This document shows positions 16,059 to 25,336 of a stretch of 61,755 bases of DNA, piece by piece (the stretch's first letter is position 1; each line of letters begins with the position of its first letter). This stretch comes from Candidatus Kuenenia stuttgartensis (GTDB lineage: Bacteria; Planctomycetota; Planctomycetia; Pirellulales; UBA1268). The stretch covers positions 1 through 61,755 of the forward strand of contig CAMDFJ010000006.1 in the NCBI GenBank assembly GCA_945897435.1. Direction: 5' to 3'. A model generated the notes under the pieces. That model was not told where the DNA came from. It made no database searches and was given only the letters and a program-made list of their open reading frames with translations. The translations under genes were made by a program, and so were the position numbers.

Positions 16059-17090
16059 ATGGATCCTTTCGACGCCGAACGCTACTCGAGACAGGTGCGA
16101 TTTCCGCCACTCGGTCCGGAGGGGCAGGCGAAACTCTCCGCCGGACGGGTCGCGGTGGTGGGCTGCGGTGCCCTCGGCAGTGTCGTGACGCTGGCCCTGG
16201 CCCGGGCCGGCATCGGCTACCTGCGGCTGATCGATCGAGACGTTCCCGAGATCAGCAACCTTCCCCGCCAGGTGCTGTTCGACGACGCCGACGTCAGGGC
16301 AGGCCTGCCGAAGTCGGTGGCGGCAGCCCGCCAGCTGGAGCGGGTGCATTCTGGCACCGTGCTCGAGCCGCTCGTCGCCGATCTGACGGCTGCCACGAGC
16401 GACCGCCTGCTCTCGGGCGTCGATCTGGTCGTCGATGGCAGCGACAGTTTCGAGACGCGGTTCATCATCAATGAGTTTTCCTGCAGCCGGGGCATTCCCT
16501 GGGTGCACGGAGGCGCGATCGGGGCCGAGGGCCGCGTGCTGACCATCCTTCCCGGCCGGACGGCATGCCTGCGTTGCCTGATCCCGGATCCGCCCGCCTT
16601 CGGCGCACTTCCCACCTGCGAGACCGCCGGCGTGCTCGGCACGGCGGCGCTCGTGGTCGGCGCGGTCGAGGCCAACGAGGCGATCCGGCTGCTCGCCGGC
16701 GACCGCGTTGGCCTCGGTAATCGGCTCTTCGTCTGCGATCTCTGGGCCGGCCAATGGAGGACGATCGACCTTGGACCACTGGCTGTCGAGGGCTGCCCGA
16801 CCTGCCGGGGCGGCGACTTCCCCTGGCTCGAAGGCCGAACTGGCTGCCAGGTGGCGCGGATCTGCGGCCGCGATGCCGTACAGATTGCTTCGGCGGGCGC
16901 CGGCGTCGATCTCGACCGTCTCGGTCGCCGACTCGCCGAGGTGGCCACCGTCACCACCAACGCCTGGATGCTCAGGGCCGAGGTCGAGCCGGGCATCGTC
17001 CTCTCGGTATTCGCGGACGGCCGGTCGCTCGTCGCCGGCACCCGTGATGAGACGCGGGCCCGGGCGATCGTCGCCCGTTACGTCGGCTGA
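16059..17090 (+). CDS. ThiF/MoeB/HesA family adenylyltransferase
   Basis: A 343-residue E1-like enzyme that should adenylate the C-terminal Gly of a ubiquitin-like sulfur carrier (ThiS or MoaD). Visible are the nucleotide loop VVGCGALGS near 31-39, DRDVPEISNLPRQVLF near 57-72, the VVDGSDSFETR loop near 126-136, zinc ligands CLRC near 170-173 and CPTC near 246-249, and the candidate catalytic Cys in PTCETAGVLG near 187. About 75 residues follow the adenylation domain and are not a rhodanese domain. It starts 9 bases after the sugar ATPase gene, with no carrier-protein gene nearby. Pathway (thiamine, molybdopterin or other sulfur transfer) is unresolved. Confidence 0.88.
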   Translation: MDPFDAERYSRQVRFPPLGPEGQAKLSAGRVAVVGCGALGSVVTLALARAGIGYLRLIDRDVPEISNLPRQVLFDDADVRAGLPKSVAAARQLERVHSGTVLEPLVADLTAATSDRLLSGVDLVVDGSDSFETRFIINEFSCSRGIPWVHGGAIGAEGRVLTILPGRTACLRCLIPDPPAFGALPTCETAGVLGTAALVVGAVEANEAIRLLAGDRVGLGNRLFVCDLWAGQWRTIDLGPLAVEGCPTCRGGDFPWLEGRTGCQVARICGRDAVQIASAGAGVDLDRLGRRLAEVATVTTNAWMLRAEVEPGIVLSVFADGRSLVAGTRDETRARAIVARYVG

Positions 17091-18082
17091 CCCCGGCCTT
17101 GGATGATCGGGCCTTCGACGATCAGATACCCGGCCCAGTCCCAGGTCGGAGGCGACTGACGGCCGTCGCAGTTCCAGGCCGCGAGATCGGCCTGCAGTCG
17201 ATCGCAGTCTTTTCTGGCCTGAACCGGCAGAGCGCCGGGGCCTGAAGCCGACTCCCGCAGTGCGACGAGCGGGAGTCCGGGATCGGAATCCCGCCAGGAC
17301 ACGTCGGGAACCGCATCCGGCGGTAGCCGAACCGCGATGAAGTCCAGCCCCGGCCTGTCTTCGGCAGCCTGTTTTCGGCGCAGGGTCGAGCCATTCGCCT
17401 CGATGCCGACGAGCATCGTTCCCTTGGAGTTCCGCACTGCCGCTGCCAGATCCTCGCGGCCGGCAGGCAGGATGGCCAGCACCACGGACGGATGCCGCGA
17501 CCACGCCTCCAGCCCGGCGACCGCGGTCTCGTACGGGCTCTGCAAACCGACCCGCGCCGCGATCGCCAGGCCAGACAGGTCCGCCGCAGTGCAGATCGGG
17601 TCGGACGGTTCTTCGATCACCGCGACGGCCCCCGTCCCCAGGATGGCATCCAGTTCGGCGACAGCGTCCGGGCAGGGAATGCCACGCGGCACCCAGCGTC
17701 GCCCGTCGAGCCAGAACGACCGCCCGCGGACGCCCGAGCGGCGGAGCCCCACGAGCCCGCGATACGAGACCTCATTCGCCGCCACTTCGAGCCGGGCGTC
17801 AATCCGGTAAAGACTGGGCGATTCGGGCGTCCAATACGACGGCTCCGTCAGGATCGCCCGGGCCGCCGGCCGCGGCCCCGGACCGAGATCGACGAATCTG
17901 GTGGTCACCGGCAGCGTCGTGCCACGAATGCACTCGGGTCCGGAGATCGTTCCGCTGAGCGAGATCGGCCCGACAACGGCCTCGATCGCGGCGCCGTCGA
18001 ATGACAGATACACCTCCGCCCGCAGGTCGTCGGCCCGGCCGAGCCGGCAGTCACATCGAGGTGGACGGCCACCGACGGCCAT
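17078..18082 (-). CDS. Uncharacterised protein with degenerate GH2-like architecture
   Basis: A 334-residue protein without clear family. The middle resembles glycoside hydrolase family 2: YWTPESPSLYRIDARLEV near 83-100 (like the LWSPENPYLY of beta-galactosidases) and FWLDGRRWVPRGI near 123-135 (like the FLLNGKPVRLRGV that opens the GH2 barrel). The following region is only half the length of a TIM barrel, and the place where GH2 enzymes have the catalytic NE reads AILPAGRED, so hydrolase activity is unlikely. Its ATG overlaps the TGA of the upstream ligase gene (TGATG at 18084-18080), implying coupling. Its 3' end overlaps the convergent ThiF-like gene by 13 bases. Function unknown. Confidence 0.7.
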   Translation of the reverse strand: MAVGGRPPRCDCRLGRADDLRAEVYLSFDGAAIEAVVGPISLSGTISGPECIRGTTLPVTTRFVDLGPGPRPAARAILTEPSYWTPESPSLYRIDARLEVAANEVSYRGLVGLRRSGVRGRSFWLDGRRWVPRGIPCPDAVAELDAILGTGAVAVIEEPSDPICTAADLSGLAIAARVGLQSPYETAVAGLEAWSRHPSVVLAILPAGREDLAAAVRNSKGTMLVGIEANGSTLRRKQAAEDRPGLDFIAVRLPPDAVPDVSWRDSDPGLPLVALRESASGPGALPVQARKDCDRLQADLAAWNCDGRQSPPTWDWAGYLIVEGPIIQGRGQPT

Positions 18083-19698
18083 CAGGCCTGATCTCCCGAA
18101 GCAAACCTCTCCTGGGCCAACAGAGCCAGTCGTCGCAGGTCGAGTTTGCCCGTACCGAGCACCGGCATCTCCTCGATCTCGGCGAAACTGTCGGGCGATG
18201 GAATCCAGAGATTGGGCAGCCCCCTCTCGGCCAGACCGCGACAGACATCCTGGGCCTGACGGGGCGTGGGCAGATGGAACACCACCAGCCTCTCCCCCTT
18301 CCTCGCATCCGCCACGGCGGTGATGACCGCCAGCATTTCGCCATCGGCGGCACCCAATTCCTGATTGATCGCCTCCTCGATCGCGATGTGTGGCACCATC
18401 TCTCCACCGATCTTGGAAAACCTGCTCTCGCGTCCGGTGATCGTGATGAATCCATCGGCGTCGATCTTGGCGATGTCTCCGGTGCAGTACCAGCCGTCCT
18501 GCACCACCTTCGCCGTCAGGTCGGGCCGGTCGAGGTAGCCCTGCATGACGTTCGGGCCGCTGATCCAGAGCAGTCCCTCCTCGCCGACTGGCACTTCGCC
18601 GGTCCCCTCCCGACCGCTGATCCGGGCTCGGCAGCCGAGTATCGGCTTGCCTACGGTCCCCTCTCGGGAATCGACCGGACGGCCAGGGACCTGCCGGGAG
18701 GGGGGCACGTTGGCGGCCACCAGCGGGGCCAATTCGGTGGCCCCGTAGGCCTCCCAGGGCCGCACGCCGAATCGCTTCTCGAAGGCGTCGGCCACGTCGC
18801 GGGTGAGTTTCTCGGCGGCCCCGAACACGACCTCGAGCGTCGAGAAATCCTCGGCCGGTGTCCGGCGAATGTAGATCCGCAGGAAGGTCGGCGTTGCCAT
18901 CAGGATCGTGGCATGGTGCTCGCGGGCCAGCCTCCCGACCGTCTGGGCATCCCGTGGATCGGCGTGGAAGACGACGGACGGATCCAATGTCAGCGGCGTC
19001 CAGAGCGTCGTCGTGTAGCCGTAGGAGTGGAAGAAGGGGAGCACGCCGAGGGCGACGTCGGAGGTCGACAGATGGAGCATGTTGTCGATCGCCCGCACCT
19101 GGGAGCCGACATTCTCCACGGTCAGCACGACCCCCTTCGGATCGCCCGTCGATCCAGATGTGAAGATCACCGTCAGCACGTCCTCGGGCCGGATCGCCTC
19201 GAGGCCGAGCATCCGGTCAAGCCAGGGCAGCGGTGTCAGCGTGGCATGAACGAAGGCCGCGATCTTGTCGAAGGCGGTGAGTTGGGTCCGCAGGCCGCCT
19301 GCATCGAGCAGTCGTTCGCCGACGTCGAGTTTGACCCGGGTCAGGAATGCGGGACTGGAGATCACGTGCCGAAGGCCGGCCTTGGCGATGCAGGTGTCGA
19401 GGATCGACTGGCTCGTCGTGTAGTTCAGGTTTACGGCCACGCGGCCGGAGAGCGCGAGTGCGGCGTTGACCACCATGCCGCCTGCGGTCGGCGGCAGGAG
19501 CACGCCGACCATCGTCTCGTCGCGGTCGAGCACCCGCTCCAGAACGCTGCGGGCGGCGAGGATCCGCGTCAGCAGTTCCCTGCCGGTGAGCCTGGTGCCG
19601 AGAGAGTCGGCGACCTTCATCCTGCCTGAGGCACTGCGACAGGCGCGGAGCAGTCGCCGCTGCAGGACCATCGGCGATTCGACTCTGGAATCGGGCAT
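18082..19698 (-). CDS. AMP-dependent acyl-CoA/acyl-ACP synthetase (ligase)
   Basis: A 538-residue ANL-superfamily enzyme that activates a carboxylate, probably a fatty acid, as acyl-AMP and then a thioester. Motifs: FTSGSTGDPKGVVLT near 188-202, YGATELAP near 317-324, WYCTGDIAKIDADGF near 408-422, GRESRFSKIGGEMV, and GTGKLDLRRL near 518, which contains the catalytic Lys. The sequence resembles the synthetase half of Aas, without an acyltransferase domain. The start is taken at the ATG 19698 (MPDSRVES); the frame is open 66 bases further, into the leuS promoter region. Coupled to the GH2-like gene downstream. Confidence 0.9.
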   Translation of the reverse strand: MPDSRVESPMVLQRRLLRACRSASGRMKVADSLGTRLTGRELLTRILAARSVLERVLDRDETMVGVLLPPTAGGMVVNAALALSGRVAVNLNYTTSQSILDTCIAKAGLRHVISSPAFLTRVKLDVGERLLDAGGLRTQLTAFDKIAAFVHATLTPLPWLDRMLGLEAIRPEDVLTVIFTSGSTGDPKGVVLTVENVGSQVRAIDNMLHLSTSDVALGVLPFFHSYGYTTTLWTPLTLDPSVVFHADPRDAQTVGRLAREHHATILMATPTFLRIYIRRTPAEDFSTLEVVFGAAEKLTRDVADAFEKRFGVRPWEAYGATELAPLVAANVPPSRQVPGRPVDSREGTVGKPILGCRARISGREGTGEVPVGEEGLLWISGPNVMQGYLDRPDLTAKVVQDGWYCTGDIAKIDADGFITITGRESRFSKIGGEMVPHIAIEEAINQELGAADGEMLAVITAVADARKGERLVVFHLPTPRQAQDVCRGLAERGLPNLWIPSPDSFAEIEEMPVLGTGKLDLRRLALLAQERFASGDQA

Positions 19699-19733
19699 GA
19701 AAGCTCCGCAGTGGCCGGGTTCGGCGGGTCTCG

Positions 19734-19761
19734 TTGCCCGAATTCCGCCGATCACTAAAAT
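19734..19761 (+). promoter_or_regulatory. Sigma70-like promoter for leuS
   Basis: TTGCCC (19734-19739), a 16-base spacer and TAAAAT (19756-19761) lie in the 164-base region between the divergent ligase and leuS genes. The predicted transcript start is near 19768. That excludes the far-upstream in-frame TTG as the leuS start and leaves ATG 19842 or 19863. Confidence 0.6.
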
Positions 19762-19862
19762 CAACTCTTTCCAGATTAGACCCTGCGCCGTCCGAGGTGA
19801 CCAGTTCGCCGCCGAACGGGACCGACTTCAACCGCGGCCCAATGCCGCCGCTGACGCGACAG

Positions 19863-22682
19863 ATGCCACGTTACCAGCCGTCGCGGATCGAGCCAAAATG
19901 GCAGGAGTGGTGGGAGTCGCAGCGGACATTTGCCACGCAGCGTCTGCCCACACCGGGCTCCACGGCCGCTGACCCGGGTCGCAAGGCCTACATTCTCGAC
20001 ATGTTTCCCTACCCCAGTGGGGACGGCCTCCATGTCGGCCATCCCGAGGGATACACGGCCACCGACATCGTGGCCCGGTTCGAGCGGATGCGGGGCACGA
20101 GCGTCATGCATCCGATGGGGTTCGATGCCTTCGGGCTTCCCGCCGAGGAATACGCGATCCGCACCGGCACGCCGCCTCGCGAGAGCACCGACCGGAACAT
20201 CGCCACATTCACCCGCCAACTCAAAATGCTCGGCTTCAGCTACGACTGGGACCGGGTGCTCTCGACGACCGATCCCGGCTACGTCCGCTGGACGCAGTGG
20301 ATCTTCCTCGTCCTCTTCGACACCTGGTTCGACCCGACGCTCCAGAAGGGGCGACCGATCGCCGATCTCCCGATCCCTGCCGAGGTCGCCAGCGATGGCG
20401 AGGGGGCGATCGCTGCCTATCGTGACTCCCACCGTCTGGCATATCAGTCGGAGGCCCCTGTCAACTGGTGTCCCGCCCTGGGCACGGTGCTGGCCAACGA
20501 GGAGGTGATCGGCGGGGTGAGCGAGCGGGGTGGACATCCGGTGGTCCGGATCCCGCTGCGCCAGTGGATGCTGCGGATCACAGCCTATGCCGACCGCCTG
20601 GAGCGGGAACTCGAGGGCCTCGACTGGCCGGCCAGCATCAAGAAGCTCCAGTCCGATTGGATCGGCAGAAGCACCGGCGCCGAGGTCGACTTCCTGATCG
20701 CCGCTCCTGACGCCGGTGCGGAGGCGTTTTCGCAGTGGAAAATATCGCGGGCGGCGGGCGGATTTCCGGCCAGACCCGGGACCGACGTGCTGCGGATCTA
20801 CACCACCCGGCCCGACACGCTCTATGGCGTGACCTTCATGGTCGTCGCTCCGGAACATCCACTGATCGATTCGTTGACCGCCCCGGGCCAGCGGCAGGCG
20901 ATCGCAGCCTATCGGGATGCGGCCGCCCGCAAGAGCGACCTCGATCGCACCGATCTTGCCCGTGAGAAAACGGGGGTCTTCACCGGTTCGCACGTGATCC
21001 ACCCGCTGACCGGCAGACCGGTGCCCGTCTGGGTGGCCGACTACGTGCTGGCGACCTACGGCACGGGCGCGATCATGGCCGTGCCGGCCCACGACGAACG
21101 CGACCTCGAATTCGCGAATGCCTTCGGGATCGAGGTGATCACGGTCGTCGAACCTGCCGACGGATCCGCTCCGGCCGAGGGCAGACTGTTCGCCGGCGAC
21201 GGCCGTGCGGTCGCCTCCGGACCCTACACGGGCCTCGGGACCCGGGACTTCATCGGCAGGGTCGCGGCCGACCTTGCGGCAGCAGGACTCGGCCGACCTT
21301 CGGTGAACTACAAACTCCGCGACTGGCTCTTCAGCCGGCAGCGGTTCTGGGGAGAGCCGTTTCCGATCCTCCACGAACTCGACGCCGACGGCTCACCCAC
21401 CGGCCAGATCCGCGCGGTCGACCAGCAGGAACTGCCTGTGGCGCTTCCGGAACTGACCGACTACCGCCCCGGAGACACCCCCGACCCGCCGCTGTCCCGA
21501 TCGGCGCCGGAGTGGCTCTTCCTGGAGCGTGATGGCAAACGCTACCGCCGCGAGACCAACACCATGCCCCAGTGGGCAGGTTCGTGCTGGTACTACCTGC
21601 GGTTTCTCGACCCGAAGAACGACCTTCGCTTCCTCGACCCCGAGATCGAAAAGGCTTGGATGCCGGTCGATCTCTATATCGGCGGTGCGGAGCACGCCGT
21701 GCTCCATCTGCTCTACAGCCGCTTCTGGCACAAGGTGCTCTACGACCGCGGCCACGTCTCGCAGCCCGAGCCGTTCGGCAGACTGGTGAATCAGGGGATG
21801 ATCCTCGGGGAGATGGAGTTCACCGGCTACCGCAGCGGCAAGGGGGGCTGGGTCTCGGCGGAGAAACGTGGCGAGGACGATGTCGCCGCCAAAGTTCCGG
21901 CCGACCAGGTGGAGAAGCAGGGGGAGCACTTCGTGCTCCGCGACGCCCCGAAGATCCGGGTCGAAAGCCGGGCCTACAAGATGTCGAAGAGCCGCGGCAA
22001 CGTCGTCAATCCGGATCAGGTGGTCAGGGATTTCGGGGCCGATTCGCTGCGGCTCTACGAGATGTTCATGGGACCGCTGGAGGCGACCAAACCCTGGAGC
22101 ACCACCGGCGTCAGCGGAGTCCGCGGCTTCCTCGACCGCTGCTGGCGGCTCGTCGTCGACGAGCGGGCCGAGGAACTCGCTCTGGCTTCCCAGGTCTGCG
22201 ACGACCCCCCTTCGGAGGATCAGTTCCGCGAATTGCACCGCACGATCGACAAGGTGACGAAGGACATCCAGTCGCTCTCATTCAACACGGCGATCGCCCG
22301 GATGATGGAGTTCGTCAACTTCTTCACGCCGCTGGAGCGCCGACCGCGGGCGGTCCTCGAACCGTTCGTGACCCTGCTTGCCCCCTTCGCCCCGCATCTG
22401 GCAGAGGAACTCTGGCAGATTCTCGGCCGGCCGGCCCCCGTGTCGCTGGCCGCATGGCCGGCTGTCGAGAACCGCTGGCTCCGCGACGAAACGATCGAGA
22501 TTCCGGTCCAGATCCAGGGCAAACTCCGGGGCCGGGTGGCCGTTCCGGCCGACGCCGACATTGAAACAATCCAGGCGACAGCCGCGGCTGACCCGAAAAT
22601 TGCAGAACTCCTTGCCGGCAGGGAGATCCTCAAGGTCGTCGTCGTCCCCGGCAGGCTGGTCAACTTCGTGGTCAAAGGCTGA
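19863..22682 (+). CDS. leuS: Leucyl-tRNA synthetase
   Basis: A class I aminoacyl-tRNA synthetase of about 939 residues that charges tRNA-Leu. Starting at ATG 19863 gives [14 protein letters not shown], the normal family N-terminus; ATG 19842 adds seven residues and is the alternative. HVGH (the HIGH motif) lies near 57-60 in [15 protein letters not shown]. The editing domain occupies about 230-440 ([12 protein letters not shown], and [15 protein letters not shown] near 399-413), and the KMSKS motif is exact near 706-710. The anticodon-binding and C-terminal domains are complete. Confidence 0.97.
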   Translation: MPRYQPSRIEPKWQEWWESQRTFATQRLPTPGSTAADPGRKAYILDMFPYPSGDGLHVGHPEGYTATDIVARFERMRGTSVMHPMGFDAFGLPAEEYAIRTGTPPRESTDRNIATFTRQLKMLGFSYDWDRVLSTTDPGYVRWTQWIFLVLFDTWFDPTLQKGRPIADLPIPAEVASDGEGAIAAYRDSHRLAYQSEAPVNWCPALGTVLANEEVIGGVSERGGHPVVRIPLRQWMLRITAYADRLERELEGLDWPASIKKLQSDWIGRSTGAEVDFLIAAPDAGAEAFSQWKISRAAGGFPARPGTDVLRIYTTRPDTLYGVTFMVVAPEHPLIDSLTAPGQRQAIAAYRDAAARKSDLDRTDLAREKTGVFTGSHVIHPLTGRPVPVWVADYVLATYGTGAIMAVPAHDERDLEFANAFGIEVITVVEPADGSAPAEGRLFAGDGRAVASGPYTGLGTRDFIGRVAADLAAAGLGRPSVNYKLRDWLFSRQRFWGEPFPILHELDADGSPTGQIRAVDQQELPVALPELTDYRPGDTPDPPLSRSAPEWLFLERDGKRYRRETNTMPQWAGSCWYYLRFLDPKNDLRFLDPEIEKAWMPVDLYIGGAEHAVLHLLYSRFWHKVLYDRGHVSQPEPFGRLVNQGMILGEMEFTGYRSGKGGWVSAEKRGEDDVAAKVPADQVEKQGEHFVLRDAPKIRVESRAYKMSKSRGNVVNPDQVVRDFGADSLRLYEMFMGPLEATKPWSTTGVSGVRGFLDRCWRLVVDERAEELALASQVCDDPPSEDQFRELHRTIDKVTKDIQSLSFNTAIARMMEFVNFFTPLERRPRAVLEPFVTLLAPFAPHLAEELWQILGRPAPVSLAAWPAVENRWLRDETIEIPVQIQGKLRGRVAVPADADIETIQATAAADPKIAELLAGREILKVVVVPGRLVNFVVKG

Positions 22683-22799
22683 CTTTCGGGGATCTCCGAC
22701 GCCTGGGCGGAGGAGCCGAATCGGCTTTCGTGCCGGCCGCAGGTTCCGTAGCATGGGGACGTCCTTTTCCCAGCCAACGGCCCACGTGAGGAGCGATCC

Positions 22800-24113
22800 A
22801 TGCCTGTGAAGCGTGTTCTGGCCCTGGTTCTTGGAGGAGGCCGCGGCACGCGGCTCTACCCGCTGACCCGCGACCGCTCGAAGCCCGCCGTGCCCCTCGC
22901 CGGCAAGTACAGGATCATCGACGTCCCCCTCTCGAACTGCATCAACAGCGGTGTCCAGCGGATCTACGTGCTCACACAGTTCAACTCGGTCAGCCTCCAC
23001 CGCCACATCCGCCGCACCTATACCTTCGACCCATTCAGCGGCGGATTCGTCGAGATCCTCGCCGCCCAGCAGACGCTCGACAATTCCGGCTGGTACCAGG
23101 GCACGGCCGACGCGGTGCGGCAGAACATCCGCTACCTGCAGCAACCCGACATCCGCCACGTGCTGATCCTCTCGGGCGATCAACTTTACCGGATGAACTA
23201 CGCCGACATGCTGGCGACCCACATGTCCTGCGGGGCGGATGTCACCATCGCCAGCATCCCGGTGCACGAGGAGGCCGCATCGGCGCTTGGCATCATGCGG
23301 GTCGACGGCAGCGGTCGGGTCGAGGGCTTCCTGGAAAAGCCCCAGACGAAGGCCGAACTCGACATGGTCCGCACCGATCCGGCATGGATCGATCGCCAAG
23401 GGATCGCCTCCCAGGGCAGAAACCTGATGGCGAGCATGGGAATCTACCTGTTCGAGAGGGACTGCCTGCTGGATCTGCTCACCAAGACCGACTATCAGGA
23501 CTTCGGACGGGAGGTCTTTCCGGCGGCGATCCGCTCCAAGCGGGTGCAGCTCCATCCCTTCGACGGCTACTGGGAGGACATCGGCACGATCCGCTCCTAC
23601 TTCCAGTGCAACCTCGATCTGGCGGGCGCGGCGCCGCCGTTCCAGCTCTCGAGTGCAGAGGCGCCGATCTATTCCCGCGGCCGATTCCTGCCACCGTCAC
23701 GGATCGACGGTGCGAGCATCCGGGCCAGCCTGCTCTCCGACGGCTGCATCGTCGGCCACGGTGCCGTCATCGAAAACAGCGTGATCGGCCTCCGCTGCCA
23801 CATCGGCCGCAACGTGGTCATCCGCAACTCCGTCGTCCTCGGCAGCGACTTCTACGAAGCCGACGACGACATCGCCGCCAATACCGCCCGCGGCATCCCG
23901 CCGATGGGCATCGGCGAGGGCACGGTCATCGAAGGCGCCATCGTCGACAAGAATGTCCGCATCGGACGCAGGGTTCGCATCTGTAACGACCACGGATGGG
24001 AGCAGACCGGCGACAGCCCCATGTTCACCGTCCGCGACCGTATCGCGGTCGTTCCGAAAGACGCGGTTGTCCCCGACGGCTGGCTCCCCGAGCCCGGTAT
24101 CGCTCTCGGCTAG
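22800..24113 (+). CDS. glgC: Glucose-1-phosphate adenylyltransferase (ADP-glucose pyrophosphorylase), paralog 1
   Basis: A 437-residue GlgC, which makes ADP-glucose for glycogen synthesis. Motifs: LVLGGGRGTRLYPLTRDRSK near 9-28, AGKYRIIDVPLSNCINSG near 35-52, YQGTADAVRQN near 99-109, SGDQLYRM near 124-131 and GRNLMASMGIYLF near 203-215. The C-terminal beta-helix covers about 295-425 and ends with the NDHGWEQTGDSPMFTVRD stretch typical of cyanobacterial/plant-like forms. ATG 22800 follows GAGGAG. A more diverged second GlgC lies at 59110-60408, and no glycogen synthase or branching enzyme is in the window. Confidence 0.95.
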   Translation: MPVKRVLALVLGGGRGTRLYPLTRDRSKPAVPLAGKYRIIDVPLSNCINSGVQRIYVLTQFNSVSLHRHIRRTYTFDPFSGGFVEILAAQQTLDNSGWYQGTADAVRQNIRYLQQPDIRHVLILSGDQLYRMNYADMLATHMSCGADVTIASIPVHEEAASALGIMRVDGSGRVEGFLEKPQTKAELDMVRTDPAWIDRQGIASQGRNLMASMGIYLFERDCLLDLLTKTDYQDFGREVFPAAIRSKRVQLHPFDGYWEDIGTIRSYFQCNLDLAGAAPPFQLSSAEAPIYSRGRFLPPSRIDGASIRASLLSDGCIVGHGAVIENSVIGLRCHIGRNVVIRNSVVLGSDFYEADDDIAANTARGIPPMGIGEGTVIEGAIVDKNVRIGRRVRICNDHGWEQTGDSPMFTVRDRIAVVPKDAVVPDGWLPEPGIALG

Positions 24114-24344
24114 CGTCGGGCCGGCCGGGTTTGCCTGCACGAGCGGCGGCCATGGCCTGGCCGTGGCATGCCGCGGCAGGATGCCGTTGCTGCGGGCCCA
24201 GAAGTCGTTTTGCGGTGCCGAACCGTTCGGCACGGGCCCCGAATAGTCGAAGGGGTCGGGGCACATGGTGCAGCCCGCCGCGGCCAGGAACATGGTCGCG
24301 GCGGCGATCGGGGCGATGACGGCCCTGCGCGAGAAACCCACCAT
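23697..24344 (-). CDS. Small lipoprotein; frame continues antisense into glgC
   Basis: The N-terminus is a clear lipoprotein: MVGFSRRAVIAP, a hydrophobic stretch, then LAAAGC with Cys at residue 25. It is preceded by a strong GGAGG ribosome site 7 bases upstream of ATG 24344. A segment DYSGPVPNGSAPQNDFWARS (about 32-51) looks like small envelope lipoproteins I associate with planctomycetes. From about residue 77 the frame runs antisense through the last 417 bases of glgC, giving 215 residues in total. The composition of that part (Asp/Ala/Val-rich) looks like a shadow translation, so the original stop may have been lost. The first 77 residues are credible; the tail is doubtful. Confidence 0.6.
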   Translation of the reverse strand: MVGFSRRAVIAPIAAATMFLAAAGCTMCPDPFDYSGPVPNGSAPQNDFWARSNGILPRHATARPWPPLVQANPAGPTLAESDTGLGEPAVGDNRVFRNDRDTVADGEHGAVAGLLPSVVVTDANPASDADILVDDGAFDDRALADAHRRDAAGGIGGDVVVGFVEVAAEDDGVADDHVAADVAAEADHAVFDDGTVADDAAVGEQAGPDARTVDP

Positions 24345-24472
24345 CGGCGAACCTCCGGGGCCGGACGGTCGCCTCGACCGGTCCGACCATGGCGAACAGC
24401 AGCGGCTGCTCCACCCCCCAATGACCCCGTTAATTCATCGGATCGTTGCGACCGGCACCTTGAGCAAATCGG

Positions 24473-25258
24473 CTACAACTCGACGCCCATCCGGGCCATG
24501 AGGATCTTCATGTCGTCCCAGACGTGCCGCTTTGCGGCCGGATTCCGCAACAGATACGAGGGGTGGTAGGTGCAGATCACCTGGGAATCGCCATGCTCGA
24601 ACCAGCGTCCCCGCAGTCGACCGATCGGCTCCTCGGAGCGGAGCAGCGCCTGGGCCGCGGTCGTTCCAAGGCAGCAGATGAACTCCGGCCCGATGATTTC
24701 CAGCTGTCGCTCAAAGAACCCCCTGCAGTTGGCAACCTCGTCGGCGGTCGGGGGCCGGTTGCCGGGAGGCCGGCACTTGAGCACGTTGAGGATGTAGACG
24801 TCTTCGCGACGAAGCCTGCAGGCCTCGATGATCTTCGTCAACAACTGGCCGGCACGGCCGACGAAGGGAATGCCCGAGGCGTCCTCGTCGGCGCCTGGAG
24901 CCTCGCCGAGGAAGCAGATTCTCGCCCCCGGCGATCCCGTGCCAAACACCGTCTGGGTCCGGGCACAGGCCAACTCTTCGCAGCGGCGACAGCCGGCAAC
25001 CTCTGCCCGGAGCGGTTCGAGCAGCCGAAGCTTCTCCGCCGGGTCGACGGCCGGCAACGGACCGGCCGGCCGTTGATTGGCTGGAACCATCCCAACTGAC
25101 TTCTCAGGCCTCGTGGTCTGGGCCGCAACGACGCTCGCAACACCCGACCGCCGGGGCAGATCGAGCACACCGGCATCCACGAGGCTTTCGAGTTTTTGCC
25201 GGACCGCCCGACGCGATGGAGTCGGCTGGCCGCGATTTTTGCCCTTCGTGTCGTCCAT
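24473..25258 (-). CDS. Type 4/5 uracil-DNA glycosylase with iron-sulfur cluster
   Basis: A 261-residue UDG-superfamily protein that removes uracil from DNA. Four Cys at family spacing can hold a 4Fe-4S cluster: CRRC near 91-94 and the pair in LKCRPPGNR and VANCRGF near 162 and 178. The active-site block GEAPGADEDASGIPFVGRAG lies near 119-138, and the second motif TYHPSYLLRNP near 229-239 supplies the His. The first 80 residues form a variable Pro/Arg-rich extension usual in planctomycete homologues. It is downstream of the helicase gene on the same strand, with 78 bases between. Confidence 0.92.
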   Translation of the reverse strand: MDDTKGKNRGQPTPSRRAVRQKLESLVDAGVLDLPRRSGVASVVAAQTTRPEKSVGMVPANQRPAGPLPAVDPAEKLRLLEPLRAEVAGCRRCEELACARTQTVFGTGSPGARICFLGEAPGADEDASGIPFVGRAGQLLTKIIEACRLRREDVYILNVLKCRPPGNRPPTADEVANCRGFFERQLEIIGPEFICCLGTTAAQALLRSEEPIGRLRGRWFEHGDSQVICTYHPSYLLRNPAAKRHVWDDMKILMARMGVEL

Positions 25259-25336
25259 GCCGGTCAGGGTCCTCCGATCCTGCGTCTCTCAGCCACGGGC
25301 CGTCCCCGCGATCTGCCCACTCGCCGGCAGGCTTGT

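Noticed and set aside
14268-17504. 1078-codon open frame on the minus strand across the sugar ABC transporter and ThiF-like genes
   Set aside because: It is antisense to well-supported genes and has Arg/Asp/Pro/Gly-biased composition typical of shadow frames in GC-rich DNA. No domain is recognisable.
18001-19629. 542-codon plus-strand frame opposite the acyl ligase
   Set aside because: His/Asp/Gly/Arg-biased shadow; the ligase has all adenylation motifs.
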